From Zingiber officinale (taxonomy: Eukaryota > Streptophyta > Magnoliopsida > Zingiberales > Zingiberaceae), in assembly GCF_018446385.1 (NCBI RefSeq), contig NC_055991.1, positions 118,959,794 to 119,023,793 of the forward strand: 64,000 nt of DNA, given 5' to 3'. Positions 51,384 to 63,463 of the stretch are shown piece after piece. Position 1 is the stretch's first letter. Each line of letters begins with the position of its first letter. The notes under the pieces were generated by a model that ran no database searches, was not told the DNA's origin, and saw nothing but the letters and a program-made list of their open reading frames with translations. Both the position numbers and the translations under genes were made by a program.

Positions 51384-51540
51384 CCTTTCCCGTGCCATCA
51401 TTCTTGTCCGTTGCGTCTTTTGCTCAACTTCTTGTGCTCCTAAATTCCTACCCACTTAGACATAAGGCATCAAACATAAACAAGATATTACTTAATTTGG
51501 TTGACCATATCAAAACTACCACGGAGTATTTATAAAAAAG

Positions 51541-51933
51541 TAAGGGTGTCAAAAATAAATTTGATCCATTAATCTGATTCGAGACGACCTAAAAAATATT
51601 GAATTTGGATTGAGAATATTTGAATTGTTATACCGAATTGACTCAAATGTAGAATTTAATAATTTTTTTTAGGTTAAATTAAATTTTATTTTAAAAATTA
51701 TAATATTTTATATTCATAAATAGCAAAATATTAATATAATAATGATAAAATATTAAAATAAAATTAAAAAATTATAGGAAAAAAAAATGGGATTAGACAG
51801 ATTATTCAAATTGTCGGACTATTTGAGTTTGAATTTAAGATTTTCAGGTGAGTTCTGATTCTTAATAAAATTATATATATATTTTTATTTCAACTCAACC
51901 TAAACAGTTCATCCACGTAAATTGACACACTTA
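51541..51933. mobile_element. hAT-like non-autonomous element
   Basis: The ends taagggtgtcaa and ttgacacactta are inverted repeats. The interior is AT-rich with no frame. The flanking 8-mers taaaaaag and cttaaaag match only in part, so the target duplication is uncertain. It abuts the end of the outer retroelement. Confidence 0.5.
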
Positions 51934-53020
51934 CTTAAAAGGTGAAGGGCACATTTCGAATTTTCAAAGTTTATAAATAGTCTCTTGGAGTGGTGTTTTA
52001 TCTAATGTGCCTCAAAGCCTCTTTCGTTTCACCTCCGCCGAATTACTTTTTCATCGAGAAAACAACAGTGTTAATAATTTGGGAGTAAGAGATAACAATT
52101 AGAAAAATTTTATAAGTAATAAGATATTTAACATATCACTAGTAAATTTAGGGAATAAAAATAATACAAGTTCACAGAGATTAGAAACTAAAAACTACAT
52201 TTTATCAAATTTTAGAATGAAAAGGTTTCAGCAAATTCCAAAGTGAATCAAAATTTCTTTAGTTACTTTTCTAGGAACAAAGGCCAAGGGATGCAGAACA
52301 TCAAACTAACATAGCCTAAATCGGCTCGACAAGCAAGCCTGCTCGACTAACCCAACATGTTCACCCGACAACGTACTCATACATATTGAAGTTCAAAGTG
52401 GTCTAGGAGCGTAAATGGAAGAACAAAATAGTTCAGTTGATATTTTGGAAGTTCATCTCAAGAATAAGATCCACTTACTGCTCTAGGACAGTTCATTTGA
52501 TGTCAAGAGGTATCTTGAAGGTGATCACTTTGAATAAGTGTATTTGCTCGGCTCCTACTGCTTTGCATTGTTCTTTCTAAGTTTATCGTCATCGCGAAGC
52601 TCTTAACAACCAAAAACAAGCCCCTTGCGGCTAGTTCCAGAAATTGTAGCATTGTCACGGTCAATCTTGGTTTCAACTTAAGAATAGCTTGGCAGAAACA
52701 AAATGCTAATGAAATAATTGCATTTCTTTGTAGGTAGAGACATTTCAAAACTACAGAATAAGTCACGAAAAAGACGAAGAAACGGTGGTTATAACTTACT
52801 AGTACTTAAATCCTGCAAAGAAAACAGATATTGAACACAAGCGACGACATGTTAACATTCTCGTAGTCAATCAGAGATATCTTCAGTATCATCGCAACAT
52901 GAGCTAGACTGGATTATAACCCGAGCTCCAGAAGTAAGCCTGAAGGAATAAATAGAGGCATTGTTAAGACGCAGACCAATGAATCTAAATGTTCAGTGAA
53001 AGGAAAGTGAGTAATAGAAC
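51934..53020. other. 3' flank of the SOSEKI gene, no other gene
   Basis: AT-rich sequence, probably including the 3' untranslated region of the minus-strand gene. An 87-codon open stretch on the minus strand (52503-52766) lacks family resemblance. Confidence 0.45.
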
Positions 53021-55593
53021 TCAACTTTCTTCGATGGTGATCATCTTCTCTTGCTCCTCTCGGAAAGACTCTAGCCTCCTGGATGAAGATCCTTTGATTG
53101 ACGAGCTATCGAGAATCCTCCTACTTCCACCATTTGATGAACTGCATGGAGAGGATTTGCATATTTCTGGTCCAGTCGAGGTGTTTATTATATCATTCCT
53201 TGAATGCTTGCCGGATGGAATTATCTGTGTCCTAGGAAGACAATTAGATTGGGTTGAGTCGACTACTTTCTCTTCATCTCCTCTAAAATAAGCCATGTTG
53301 CAGCTCCTAGATAAGTATGATTCATTAGTCAATATAAACAAGAAACACAAATAACAAATTAGGCTTATAACACTAAGGCAAAGAAAATTCAAATTTCAAA
53401 AATTAGAAATAACATTAAAGTCAAGGAAGGTTCATCATTTGTATGAGGTTTAAAATCCATTGTTTTGCCGAGTGAGATGGTTGAAATGGATCAGCAAAGG
53501 AAATCTCTCTTATGTTGTCTCTGCTGTGCCAAATAATATCACACCATGCCAACACTCAATATGCTTTGGAATGCTTTAACATGCATCCAACAATGAATTT
53601 AAGTAATGTTTGTTATTTTTAAATTTGATTCTCTAAAATTCTAATTAAATTGATTATATAATTACAAAAGTCAATTCATTTTGACATGCTTTGAAGCATT
53701 GAAGTAAAAAAAGAATTAAGTCTTTTTCATTCAATTATCTAATTGTATAATCATAGGAGAAGTTTGAAGGGGAGAAGTTTAAAAAAAAAACAAGTGAGAG
53801 AAGATTAAAAGAGTGAAACACATCTGTATTCATTTCAGTATGTCCTAACATATCTAAATCCAAATTTCAAGAATTAGAAATAAGAAACAGAACATAAAAG
53901 GCCTGGAAGGAAGATTGATTATTGGCCGAAAAATCCCCACCTATCCTTCAAATTTGGTAACCAAATGATACTTAAAAGTGCAAAAGATTATGACCTGAAA
54001 CACTATGAAGAGGTGAATCTAGTCAATTTACTAAAATAATTAGATTTAAGTGTTACCTGTTCTCATCAAAGGAAGGTGATTGGTTACCGTTAGGAGCTCC
54101 TTCCCCGGTTGTCTCCTTGTTCTTGTTTGTTTTGATTGACCTCTTACGGGTATGTTCTTTCTTTTTAAATCCCAAGCTGATCTCTCTTTGGCTCTCTGAC
54201 AAGCAGTCGATCTTCCCTGGAATCATTGAATTGGCGAACATTGGTGGCGTGAGATTCACATTAACTAACTTTGGCTTATAAGATGGCACAAATCCAAAGC
54301 TATAATGGTCTTTAACAGAGATTGACCCACAAGTAATTAGGTGCATGAGCATATTCGTTGCTTTGAGCTTTGTTTCAGTTGGGAAGAAAACTTCCTCTTC
54401 GACAATCTCACAGTTAAACCGTTTACTCGCTTCATCTCGCATCAAACACTCCAAGGTATTCATCTTCCCGCATGAAGAAGAAGCACTTGAATAAGTTGGT
54501 GGAGGGGATCTCTCAACTTTAACTATCTCTGGCTCCTCCTTCAAACACACAGAGTGTTCACTTCGGCTCTCATCAGAGTCAGTACACCGAGGCTTATCAT
54601 CAGTTGAGACACCAACAACTCGGACATTCGATTCACATGTCCTTCCTCCTCGATCATCATCGGTTTCAGTTGAACCATCCTCAGGTTTGATGGGCTTGCA
54701 TATCCTGTACTCTGCTGGTGATGACGGGGCAGATCTAGTATCATAACCTGGTGAGGAGACTGATCTACGTGTCGGCAGTGATTGATCGTCTCCTTGGACA
54801 GGAGATGGTTGCACTGGCGGTGGGGCCATTTTGGCCTCCTTAATCACAACCACTGTCGTCGGAGACAAAGAACCAGAAGCCTCCTGGACTTTACGACAAA
54901 TAGGCGGCGGGTCTTGCAATGCCCGTCTAGGATTCTGGATCTTTGTATTGCTTACACCTTCACTATTCCGATCTACAGTGTAGAAAACATCGATAAATCA
55001 GCCATATAATAGAACATATTTGATCCAATGAGAAGATACAATGCAGAGTGTACCTGGTGGGGTTTGATCTAGGAGCTCTGAACCCTTGAGTACATACTCA
55101 TTCCCCTGCACTGGAAAGATCAAATCATCCTCCGAAAGGTCATGCCAAACAAATCCATTCTTGTAGCTCCTGCAACGCATCACCTAATCACCTATTACTG
55201 ATCAATCGACCAAAAAGTTGAAAACAAATCCACCCAAAATTACCTCTTGCAAGACCAAGAATACATGGTGGCCATCTTCCTTCCCCTCAGCAGATTGAGC
55301 CTATCAATCACATCTAATCCAACCAACCAAGGAGTTGAAATCATACTGGAAAAGGACCTCTTTTTTTTACTCAAGATCGATGTTTTACCTTTGAGGTAGA
55401 GGCCGTCGGAGGACGAAAGCGGGACTTCCATGAAGTGCGGGTGCTCGAGGTGGCGATTACGGCAGAGGTAATAGACAACAGGCACCTTGCTCCCATGCTG
55501 CTGCTGGGAGGAGAATTTGGGAGGCGGCTCAGTCCACACTTTGGTCCTCTCCGGGCCCGCTTGCGGCGCATACCTTCTCGTTCTCGCCTCCAT
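53021..55593 (-). CDS. SOK: SOSEKI-like polarity protein (DUF966)
   Basis: SOSEKI proteins polymerise through a DIX-like domain and mark cell edges and corners along body axes in plants. Five exons, 55389-55593, 55244-55313, 55054-55169, 54057-54972 and 53021-53306, join with consistent phases into 530 residues. The DIX-like domain spans about residues 36-126: [80 protein letters not shown]. The middle is long, polar and proline/serine-rich, with the conserved short blocks [16 protein letters not shown] and [14 protein letters not shown]. The last exon ends [13 protein letters not shown], resembling the usual basic/acidic SOSEKI tail. The start is the first ATG, in the GC-rich leader. No break is seen. 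Confidence 0.93.
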
Positions 55594-56234
55594 TTCCCTT
55601 TCCCTCCTTCAAACCTAAAAAGAAACCCTTTCCCCCACCAAGCTTCAATTTTTACAGCATCCACTGTCAGAGATCTAATGCGCGAGTGAACTCCGAGCAA
55701 ATAGCGGGAACAGATCGATTGAGGAAGAAGATGCAAATGACGCGAAACCCCCGGGAAGAAGCACAAGTCAATCAGGAGGAAGAGTGCCGCAATTGCTCCA
55801 TGCCTACACAGCTGTCGACGAGAGGAGGCAGGAGAACGAGGTCGGTTTTCAGCTGCTCCCTCACCAGTGCGATCGTACTGAGAGGTGGATCACCGTTGCA
55901 AGCTTCGACCTTTACTGGACTGGAAAGTGACCGCAAAGAGCTTCATTGGACGAAAAGTCCTCCTCGTGTCTTCAAGAACAGTGCCTGGGACACTGTTCCA
56001 GTAAAACGATAATATTATATAATGTTTTTTTTCCGTTAAAATAAATATAAACTTATTTAGTAAATTCAGTAAAATGTGTATTACTTGAAAATTTAGAAAA
56101 TGAAAATGAAAATAAAAATGAAAAACAAAAGAGAAAATGTTGAATTATTAGGAGTAGTGGCCTTAAGAGGTAATTATGGGTTGTGCCCTTAACTTTTTGG
56201 GTTAGGCTTAGTTCTATCATGAGAATAAATCTAA
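55594..56234. promoter_or_regulatory. 5' flank of the SOSEKI gene
   Basis: GC-rich leader just upstream of the minus-strand start codon (to about 55.7 kb), then promoter-like and AT-rich sequence. An antisense open stretch at 55686-56012 has no family resemblance and looks accidental. Confidence 0.4.
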
Positions 56235-56260
56235 GGCTCCATTTAATTTTAGGGATTATT

Positions 56261-56470
56261 GGTGGTAAAAGATGAATACGTTTGTCTCTAATGTCCTCGT
56301 CAACTCGTCCGAGGGTCAACACAGAGGAAGTAAATCACGGACGGTTACTAGCCTTTGGAATAATAACTAGCACATAAGGAAGACATTTATCTCGGTTTTA
56401 TCGAGATTCGAACCCCAGACCTCATTGATGGCAACACCACATGTGCTAGCCACTAGACCCATCCGAGGGG
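56261..56470 (-). mobile_element. tRNA-derived SINE (family 1)
   Basis: On the minus strand, an A box tctagtggctagcac and a B box ggggttcgaatctcg are followed by the body and caaacgtattcatcttttac. It is a close relative of the copy at 12.4 kb over its whole length. The target duplication is not clear. Confidence 0.8.
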
Positions 56471-56626
56471 ACATTGATATGATAGAAAGTATTTGATAGA
56501 TGAGATATGATTAATAGTGCTAAATTTGTATGATAATACTAAATGATTAGAATCCAACTAACTAGAATATACTTTGTAAGTTATTATCAAAGATATTTTA
56601 ATAATATCATATTTATATATTAATTA

Positions 56627-56648
56627 CATATATATATATATATATATT
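56627..56648. repeat. (TA)n microsatellite
   Basis: Uninterrupted ta dinucleotides inside the MITE. Confidence 0.9.
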
Positions 56649-56789
56649 ACAATTCATTTTTAGTTAATCAAATTCTAACCAATAAAATTTACTATAATCC
56701 TTATCTTACAAATCAAACGGAGTCTAAAAGATTCTAACTAATAAAATTTATTGTAATCCTTATTCGGACCAAAGGGAGTCTTAGAAATG

Positions 56790-59160
56790 AGAATGACTGT
56801 CACTCCGCAATTAGTATTTCAGGATTATTATTTCACGGGAGAAAATTAATTTTACAGTGCTGCGATATACTTAGGAATTGACCTATGATACTTATCTGTG
56901 GAACCGTAGTCTGAGGACAGGTCTGTTTTAGGTTCCCGTGGGCGGATGACAAAGCTTTATGGCTCATTTGTTTAGGTTATGATCATTTCTGTAGGTCATC
57001 AGTGTCTTTTAGGCTTTACCTCCTTTTAATGACACTGGCTATTGCTTTTTCTCTGATCGATGAGATTGAGCAACCTTCTACAAGAATTGAACTTTGAGTT
57101 TATTTTATTTATATTAAATAAGGAAAGGTATCACCAAAGTTTGAGCTATACATTTATATTTGTACATTTCTATTTATTTACATCTCATAATATTAAGATG
57201 ATATTTATAGCTTAGGGAAAACTACTCCCATTTTTTAATTATTTAACTGTCAGTGTCAGTTATAAATTGATGTCTTAATTTAGTTTTTTTCACATGACAT
57301 ATATATACAAATTATGAGGGACACATGATATTTATAATCCTGGAACATTGGTTAGACCCTTTAAACGATTAATTAGATATCTAAAGGTTGAATCCAACTA
57401 TGATGCACTATATGAAAATTTTCTTCATTGGGTCAAGATTAGTCGATTTAAAAAATTAAGTAGATTAAAAATATATATTTATAATTCATTAAGTAGAAGT
57501 AAGATTGATTAAAAGTATTATTGTAACAAGTGATTATATTCATCCCAGACGGCTCTCATAATTCATCTCTAAGTTATGTGAAGAGAAATAAATTATAATA
57601 TTAATTTATAGTATGACCGTCAAATTAACTAAAGGTGGGAGGGATTTTTTTTTTACGGACATGTACATACTATATAACAACTTTTAGTTAACTGGGTATT
57701 CTATGGAGACTGATTAAAAGTGTTATGATCAAAGTCGTAGGTGTTTAATCCACCACATTAAAATAATACTATTATTACTACCACTAATAATTATAATAGA
57801 GGATGAAGGCTTCCATATTTATTTATTTATTCTGTTAATATTATTTATCTGTTTATAATGCTTATGATTGTGCAACCGCTAAGCATTTGTTTATTTTGAT
57901 GGAATAAAGAGGAGAGAAAGTGGAGACCAAGCAGACGGTGCAAGGAACAGATCAGAGCTTTTTGCAGGTGTGTTTGGTGTTGGCTTCGGACTTTGTAGAG
58001 TCTCTCATAAGGGACTCTACCGTGAGCATGAGCTCTGAACACTTTGCTTTTACGGTTTATTAGGTGTTCAGTGTCTTGTTCCTTGGAAGGACGAGCAGTC
58101 AAAAAGAACTTATTAATATAATATTAATATTCGTGAATATAATACTTTTTGGTTTCCAAAGTAGAGAGAGAACTTATTATGTGAGTGAATAACTCACTGC
58201 CCTACCCAACAACATGTTTTTTGAGCTAAACAAAGGCAATAAAAATTGATAAAATAAATCAAAAATAAATTTATACAAGGCCATTTTTTATCCTTTTACT
58301 AACTTCACATATTTTATACACTTATTTGCAAGCAATTCAACACTTTAATTTGCTTAGTATGAGACCAAACTACAATTTTATAACATTCTTCTCCATTTGT
58401 TATATCCCTTTGAAAATTTAAACTTCCGGCAAACAAAAGCAAGGAGAGCCAAGACCGAACTTAAGCCAACATAACAAGTATCCTAAAGGGAAAGAAAAAG
58501 ACGAGGGGACAACCTTACCTAAAAAACAAAAAACACATCCTCCAGCAGCATTTTTAAAGGTCATTGACTCTGATGCTCCTCCAGTTTGAAATTCATCTTC
58601 ACCGGAATTAAGACTTGCTTCCATATGCACTAAAAAAGTAAAAACCAAAAACAAGAATAAGAACGATGAATGACCATGCTAACCAAGCGATACAATCCGC
58701 ATACTACCATAATACATTCACAAATATCATAGATTGTGAGAATATAACAAATTAAACGCTTGGGAAAATCTAACTTTGGTGCAATTACAAAAAATCTGTC
58801 GCATATGATCAGATTAAGAAACAAAAAATCTGGAGTAAGAAATTTCATTGATCCCTCCAATCCTTTTTGAGTTAAAAAAATCCTATTCTTCTTTTAAACT
58901 CCATCTGAAGCATCATACTTACTCTAGATTAAAAAATTGCTGTACAAAGCAGACTCTCTTCTATATACACACAAAAATACGAACCCTCAAAAGAACAACT
59001 TCCTTCTAGACTCAATTCTATTTGGGTGACAAGTTAGATAAGAGAAGGGCAGATAGAGCTCAATCACTCGTATATATTTCATCTCCACCTCCCTCATCCT
59101 TCCTTCCCCCTCCTATTTTTCCAACCAAGGAAACTGACCCTTAGGGATTCATTGTTGACT
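56790..59160. other. intergenic region, no gene recognised
   Basis: AT-rich. At 57993-58021 a short perfect-stemmed hairpin (gtagagtc/gactctac) is seen, without a match to any microRNA I know. At 58.5-58.62 kb on the minus strand, an exon-like stretch after tttttttag reads MEASLNSGEDEFQTGGASES but has no identifiable partner exons. It lies past the stop of the PHD gene. Confidence 0.4.
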
Positions 59161-62100
59161 TCACTCTGCAGCTTGCTGTCTCACTGAATAAGAAGATTGA
59201 ACGAGTGGAACAGGTTTATGTAGCATGGATGTCCCCTGGAAGACTGTTGTTCGAGCACCCTTTAGAACCTTCACCAGCTGCAGGATGGATGGAGAATCTA
59301 AGTGCCGAATTAATTTGAAATGTTATCCAAAGTAACTGATGGATCAAGGGCTTACCTGGTCAGAGTTTATCTTTGTAAACCCAAATTTTTTTGTCCAAAT
59401 GCCTTCAGCTTCTTCGGCTGCAGGGAGCAGGAAATGCTTCACGTTCAAAGACGCCAGCAATGTTTCAATGCAGAAAAAGAGTGTCTGGAAGAAACCCTAC
59501 AGAAACAACACAGGATTTATGAATTGATGAGAAAAGCACGAGGCTGATATTTGTAATATGTGGGAAACGTACTCATAAAAAGAAGAATTTGGAGATTTCA
59601 TTATTTCAGACACCGGCAGAAACAACGGCAAGCATTGTCTTTGAGAGTTATAGTTACATCGATATAGTGTTGCTTAAATGTAGGCAATGTGACCAAACCA
59701 TACACAAAGACAAAAGGTCATCAATCTCAACTATTTAAGTTTTCGATATTCGAATTTATTATTTCAACAACAACAACAACCAAGCCTTATCTCACTAGGT
59801 GGGATTTGAATTTATTATTCATTAAAAAAAATACTTATGAAGATATAATTAATAGGATTTGAAATGGAGTGATATTTGGGATCTATTATTTGTAAAAGAA
59901 AAGGAATATTTATGAAGATATAATTAGTAGGATTGGAAATGAAGTGGAGCTTCTAAAAAAAAGGTAGATCATTTACTTTAATGGCTCTCCTAATGCCGGC
60001 CTCACCGATATGGAGGAAGATAAATGTAGGTACATAGGCGTTAGGTGCATAGTGAGGTAAATCTTAGGTCGTCAGTTCCCAAAAATCGACCCCTGGCTAT
60101 TACGCCAAAGTTGTGTGCCCACTGTCTGCGCTACGCGGGCTGAAGTGGAGCTTCTAAAGTTCTATGATTTGTGTCCAGTCATGTTGGATGTGTTGATCAA
60201 GCTGGATAAGCTGGTTAGACCAATCAGTCCAATTGGGTAAAATGGGCCAACTAGGTCAATCAATATTGGCTAGCCAATCGTGCCAAATGAATCAGTCAGG
60301 TCAAATAGGTTATTCGATCCAAATATATCAATCGGGCCACGGGTTGGTTGAGTTGGGCACATCGATTGATTCAGTTGGGTCAGGCAAGTTAACCAATCCA
60401 ATCAAGTGTGTCAGTTTTAGTGGGCCAATCGATTTGCTCAGCTTGGGTCGAACAGTTTTGGTCAATTCGGGAAAGTTGTGAGAGTCGGAATGGCTGATAG
60501 GTTTTGTAGGTCTCAGTCATGGCTTCTCTTGGTGGGTCGGACAGACCTATCTATCCTGGTGGACATGTTGGGAGCAGACTGGTCAAGACCAAGCGAGTCG
60601 ACAAGGCCAATCAAGTTAATCAGACTGAAATGGGCAGGCCAGGCCAGTCTGAGGGGACAATTGAGCCAAACTGACAAGCCAATCCAACCAGGCTGATGGT
60701 GGTCTAGGTGGGTTGGTCAGGCTGGTTGGATTGATTGATCGTGGTGAAATAGTCAAGTTGAAAAAAACGTGATGTGTCGGTTAAGCTTGTTGTGCAGCAT
60801 AGGCCAAGCATGCAGAAAGGCCTGGTCAAGCCAAATAGGCTGGTCCAATCGGCTAACCCGACTGAGCCAACTTAGAGAGGAATTTTTTTTTTCCTATATG
60901 TGCCCAAAAATAAAAACAAAAATCTAAGAAAGCATCCAAATAACAAGAAAATATCTATTTGTTCTAAAAGATTATTCTCTAAAAAAAATCCATGAAAAAT
61001 TTATTTTCTGGCAAACAAATGAAGCCTAATAAGGGGAGCCTTGCAACGGTAAAGTTGTTGCTATATGACCAAAAGGTCACGGGTTTAAATCCTGAAAACA
61101 ACCTCTTGCAAAAAACAAAGTAAGGCTGCGTACAATGGATCCTTCCCCAGGACCCGCATGGCGGGAGCTTCGTGCACCGGACTGCCCTTTTAAACAAATG
61201 AAGCCTAAAAAACTACAATATAGCTTCAGCAATAGGGTTCCATATCACGCGCCTTTCTGTTATTCCTTCTTTTCCATCATGCAAATATCTCTTTCATGGC
61301 CTACTGACTGCAGATTAAAGTCACCCATTTTATGTCACCTCCCAACTCTCCTCTAATTATCAAAAGATAGAAATCAGGAAAAATAGCATAGATTTGTATG
61401 CGTCCGTCCAATGAGAATATTGGCAGGATGGATCTTGCACTTGATCAATTAGCTAGATTTTACTCAAACTCAGAGACAGTCTGTATGTATACTAAGTCAT
61501 TATTTTAATGTTAACCAGGTATTAATCTGACTTCTTTCACTTAGCAACAAATTGGCAGCTACTCACCAGCCCTTGGTGTTCCCTGCTTGTTGCAACTAAT
61601 GGAAGTTCAGCAACTTCACTTCCCAAAACACGTAGGATTCCTGCTGAAACAACAGATGATCTACACCAAGATAGCAATTAAAATTAGCCTGTATGTGTAA
61701 TAAAAAAAAGAGCTAAAATAAATCTTCAAGGGCAAAGCTTACCCAACAGTTAATACTGCACAGAACATTCCACTGAAATCTTGATCCCTTACTGTTCTCC
61801 TATAAGATATAAATATGAATAATTTAGATGGGAATCGACAACATCTAAATAAATTACAATAAGCAGTTAAGTTCTCACCCATAAACCATAGAAGGTATTA
61901 GATCCCGACCAGTTGTAGCCTCAATAATGGGGTCAAATGACTCCTGAAGAAGAGTAAGTTCAATACAAAATTTTAGGACGCATTTTCTTTAGGAATTACT
62001 CAGAACAAAGTTAGCACAGAAGATAGGCAACCCCCTACCCACCCCCACCAAAATTAAACTTGGAAATAGATGATAATATCTGCAACATTGTATTACTTCA

Positions 62101-63463
62101 AGTTTCATGATATAATAATTTCTTAGCTTCAGGATCCATCATACCAGTTTTCCGACAGAATACACAAGTATAGCATCAGTATCTAATATAAAAATTAATT
62201 TCTTGTATGTGACTTCACTCACATGGAAAATAGCAACTGCTCTAGAAAGCAGTAATTTACTATCTCCTGAATCAGTTTTTCCACTTAGAAGTCTCCATCT
62301 CATATCAGCACCAGTGTCCATGTTTAAATCTTTATTCTTCAATTTTTCCATGATGACATCAGCATTTGATACTGGAAGCTTCTGTGCTCCACGTAGAAGA
62401 AATTCTTGCAAAGCATTCCAAATCCTAATGCAATCACTACAACAGAACCAATCCCCTTCAGGCAATTCCTGCAATTAAGTGGCAAAATTAAGCCCCAAAG
62501 TGTTGAATGGGTCGATTGAGGCATTCTTTAAAGGCTATACATAATTAAGTTGGCCTAACTAGGCTATTTGTCTTCGATGTAGACAAGTGCCATAAGTAAC
62601 TAAAAAGTTCACTTCCAGTTGATAGATTCAAGTATGCAAAGTGCTTATATTTGAACACGAATTTGATTATTTGGTCACCTTTAGTTCAGCCATCTTTTGC
62701 TCCCTCAAACATCCAACATGATATTCCTTCTCACACTGGATATATGATAAATGTAGTCAGAACTTGGTTCAATGTTGAAGGAACACTTTCAGCAAATCAA
62801 GCAATAAAAGATAATGAGTCTATCAGAATCATACTTGGTCACAAATCATAACTGTTCGATCATCAAATCTAGATTTACTGAAATCATGGCTCCTGCAATG
62901 CACAAAGATAATTAGAAAGAACAGAATAGCAAGTTTTAAATAGGCAAAATACACCACTGCCTTGCCAGCAAAATTTTCAAAAGCAACTGCGTGACAATGG
63001 AGTTGCACGGTCAAAGCAAAAATATATTTCCTTCAAAATGAAAAAGCGTGTATAATTTTTCAACCAAAAAACCAACCAAGCAAACATTACCATACCCAGT
63101 TAATTAACAGCCTTTTGTAGCCAAGCAAACATCATTATAGAGTGAAAATTAAAAGTCAAGTTCATCAAATTCAAAAGAGAGGATATACGGTGGATATGAA
63201 ACTCAAATCCATCAAAATCAAAGAAAAGGGGAATCTGCAGAGGAGAAGAAACCTGCACACTGCACATCCACCAACATCAGCCTGGGAACTTGTGACAATA
63301 CACATGCTTCTTTTGAATATCTGCTCAATGGGATCAACTCCTGCAACTCTCCCAGCAGCAATAGCATTATCATTAGATGCAACACTCCTTTCTCTTTGAT
63401 GGAGATTTTGACAATACTGACAGTGCCAATCTCCCTCTGGTATACTTGGCAACCCTACGCATC
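59161..63463 (-). CDS. PHD-finger/GNAT acetyltransferase-like protein (N-terminus beyond the window)
   Basis: Nine 3' exons on the minus strand: 63253-63463, 62835-62892, 62679-62735, 62223-62468, 61879-61943, 61743-61799, 61567-61660, 59356-59496, 59161-59277, with consistent phases. They encode about 348 residues. Order: the end of a PHD finger (CVGLPSIPEGDWHCQYC), a second complete PHD finger (CAVCRSHDF, ICDQCEKEYHVGC, EGDWFCCSDC), a linker, then a GNAT fold with VAELPLVATSREHQGLGFFQ, LPAAEEAEGIWTKKFGFTKI and a C-terminal GTSMLHKPV. This matches the plant family that includes IDM1, a nuclear histone acetyltransferase acting with DNA demethylation, but orthology to IDM1 itself is not shown. 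The stop is tga at 59161-59163. Confidence 0.9.
59766..59803 (-). mobile_element. LINE-like 3' end fragment
   Basis: aacaacaacaacaac followed by ccttatctcactaggtggga, the reverse of the (GTT)n-tailed end seen at 34.3 kb. Very short. Confidence 0.35.
59958..60141 (-). mobile_element. tRNA-derived SINE (family 2)
   Basis: The minus-strand head has gcgtagcgcagacagtgggc and B box ggggtcgattt. The element is flanked by the exact 17-bp duplication gaagtggagcttctaaa (59941-59957, 60142-60158). It lies in the long intron of the PHD/GNAT gene. Its body differs from the other SINEs in the window. Confidence 0.85.
60190..60870. repeat. degenerate short-unit repeat tract in the intron
   Basis: About 680 bases made of variants of ggtcaatcggccaat and gggtcaggcaagttaac, with roughly 10-20 base spacing but no fixed period. 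It is less AT-rich than the surrounding intron. It may be an old minisatellite or part of a repeat-rich element end. Confidence 0.55.
61030..61191 (+). mobile_element. Au-SINE-like element
   Basis: It starts ggggagccttgcaacggtaa, has the B-box-like ggtcacgggtttaaatcct, and continues with aaggctgcgtacaatggatc and gcaccggactgccctttt, matching the Au SINE consensus as I remember it. An exact 17-bp duplication, aaacaaatgaagcctaa, flanks it (61013-61029, 61192-61208). Confidence 0.92.

Larger units (their letters stand above)
41489..51535 (-). mobile_element. outer LTR retrotransposon, copia-type (broken, hosts later insertions)
   Basis: LTRs at 41489-42459 and 49642-51535 share their start (ttggtctgcgttag/ttggtccgcgttagac) and end (ccacttagacataaggcatc-type block). 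The element reads on the minus strand: a primer-binding-like tgatatcagagacc lies beside the right LTR (49628-49641) and a purine-rich tract beside the left. The likely target duplication is aaaag (41484-41488, 51536-51540). Of the coding region only gag-like sequence at 43.5-44.4 kb is recognised. It is a broken, older element carrying three further LTR insertions and a SINE fragment. Confidence 0.75.
56235..56724. mobile_element. Tourist/Harbinger-like MITE containing a SINE
   Basis: Terminal inverted repeats ggctccatttaattt and the complement of aaatcaaacggagtc bound the element, with TAA on both sides (56232-56234, 56725-56727), the Harbinger target size. The interior is AT-rich. A SINE sits inside its left part. 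A second, diverged copy of the right end (about 56730-56786, ending gggagtctta) follows at once. Confidence 0.65.

Noticed and set aside
55686-56012. 108-codon plus-strand open stretch upstream of SOSEKI
   Set aside because: Antisense to the 5' leader and promoter of a clear gene; composition is not protein-like.
57993-58021. Short hairpin considered as a microRNA precursor
   Set aside because: The stem is only about eight to eleven pairs, and no known plant microRNA sequence was recognised in it or around it.
58418-58654. Exon-like stretch considered as part of the PHD/GNAT gene
   Set aside because: It lies beyond the stop codon of that gene and has no partner exon or family match.
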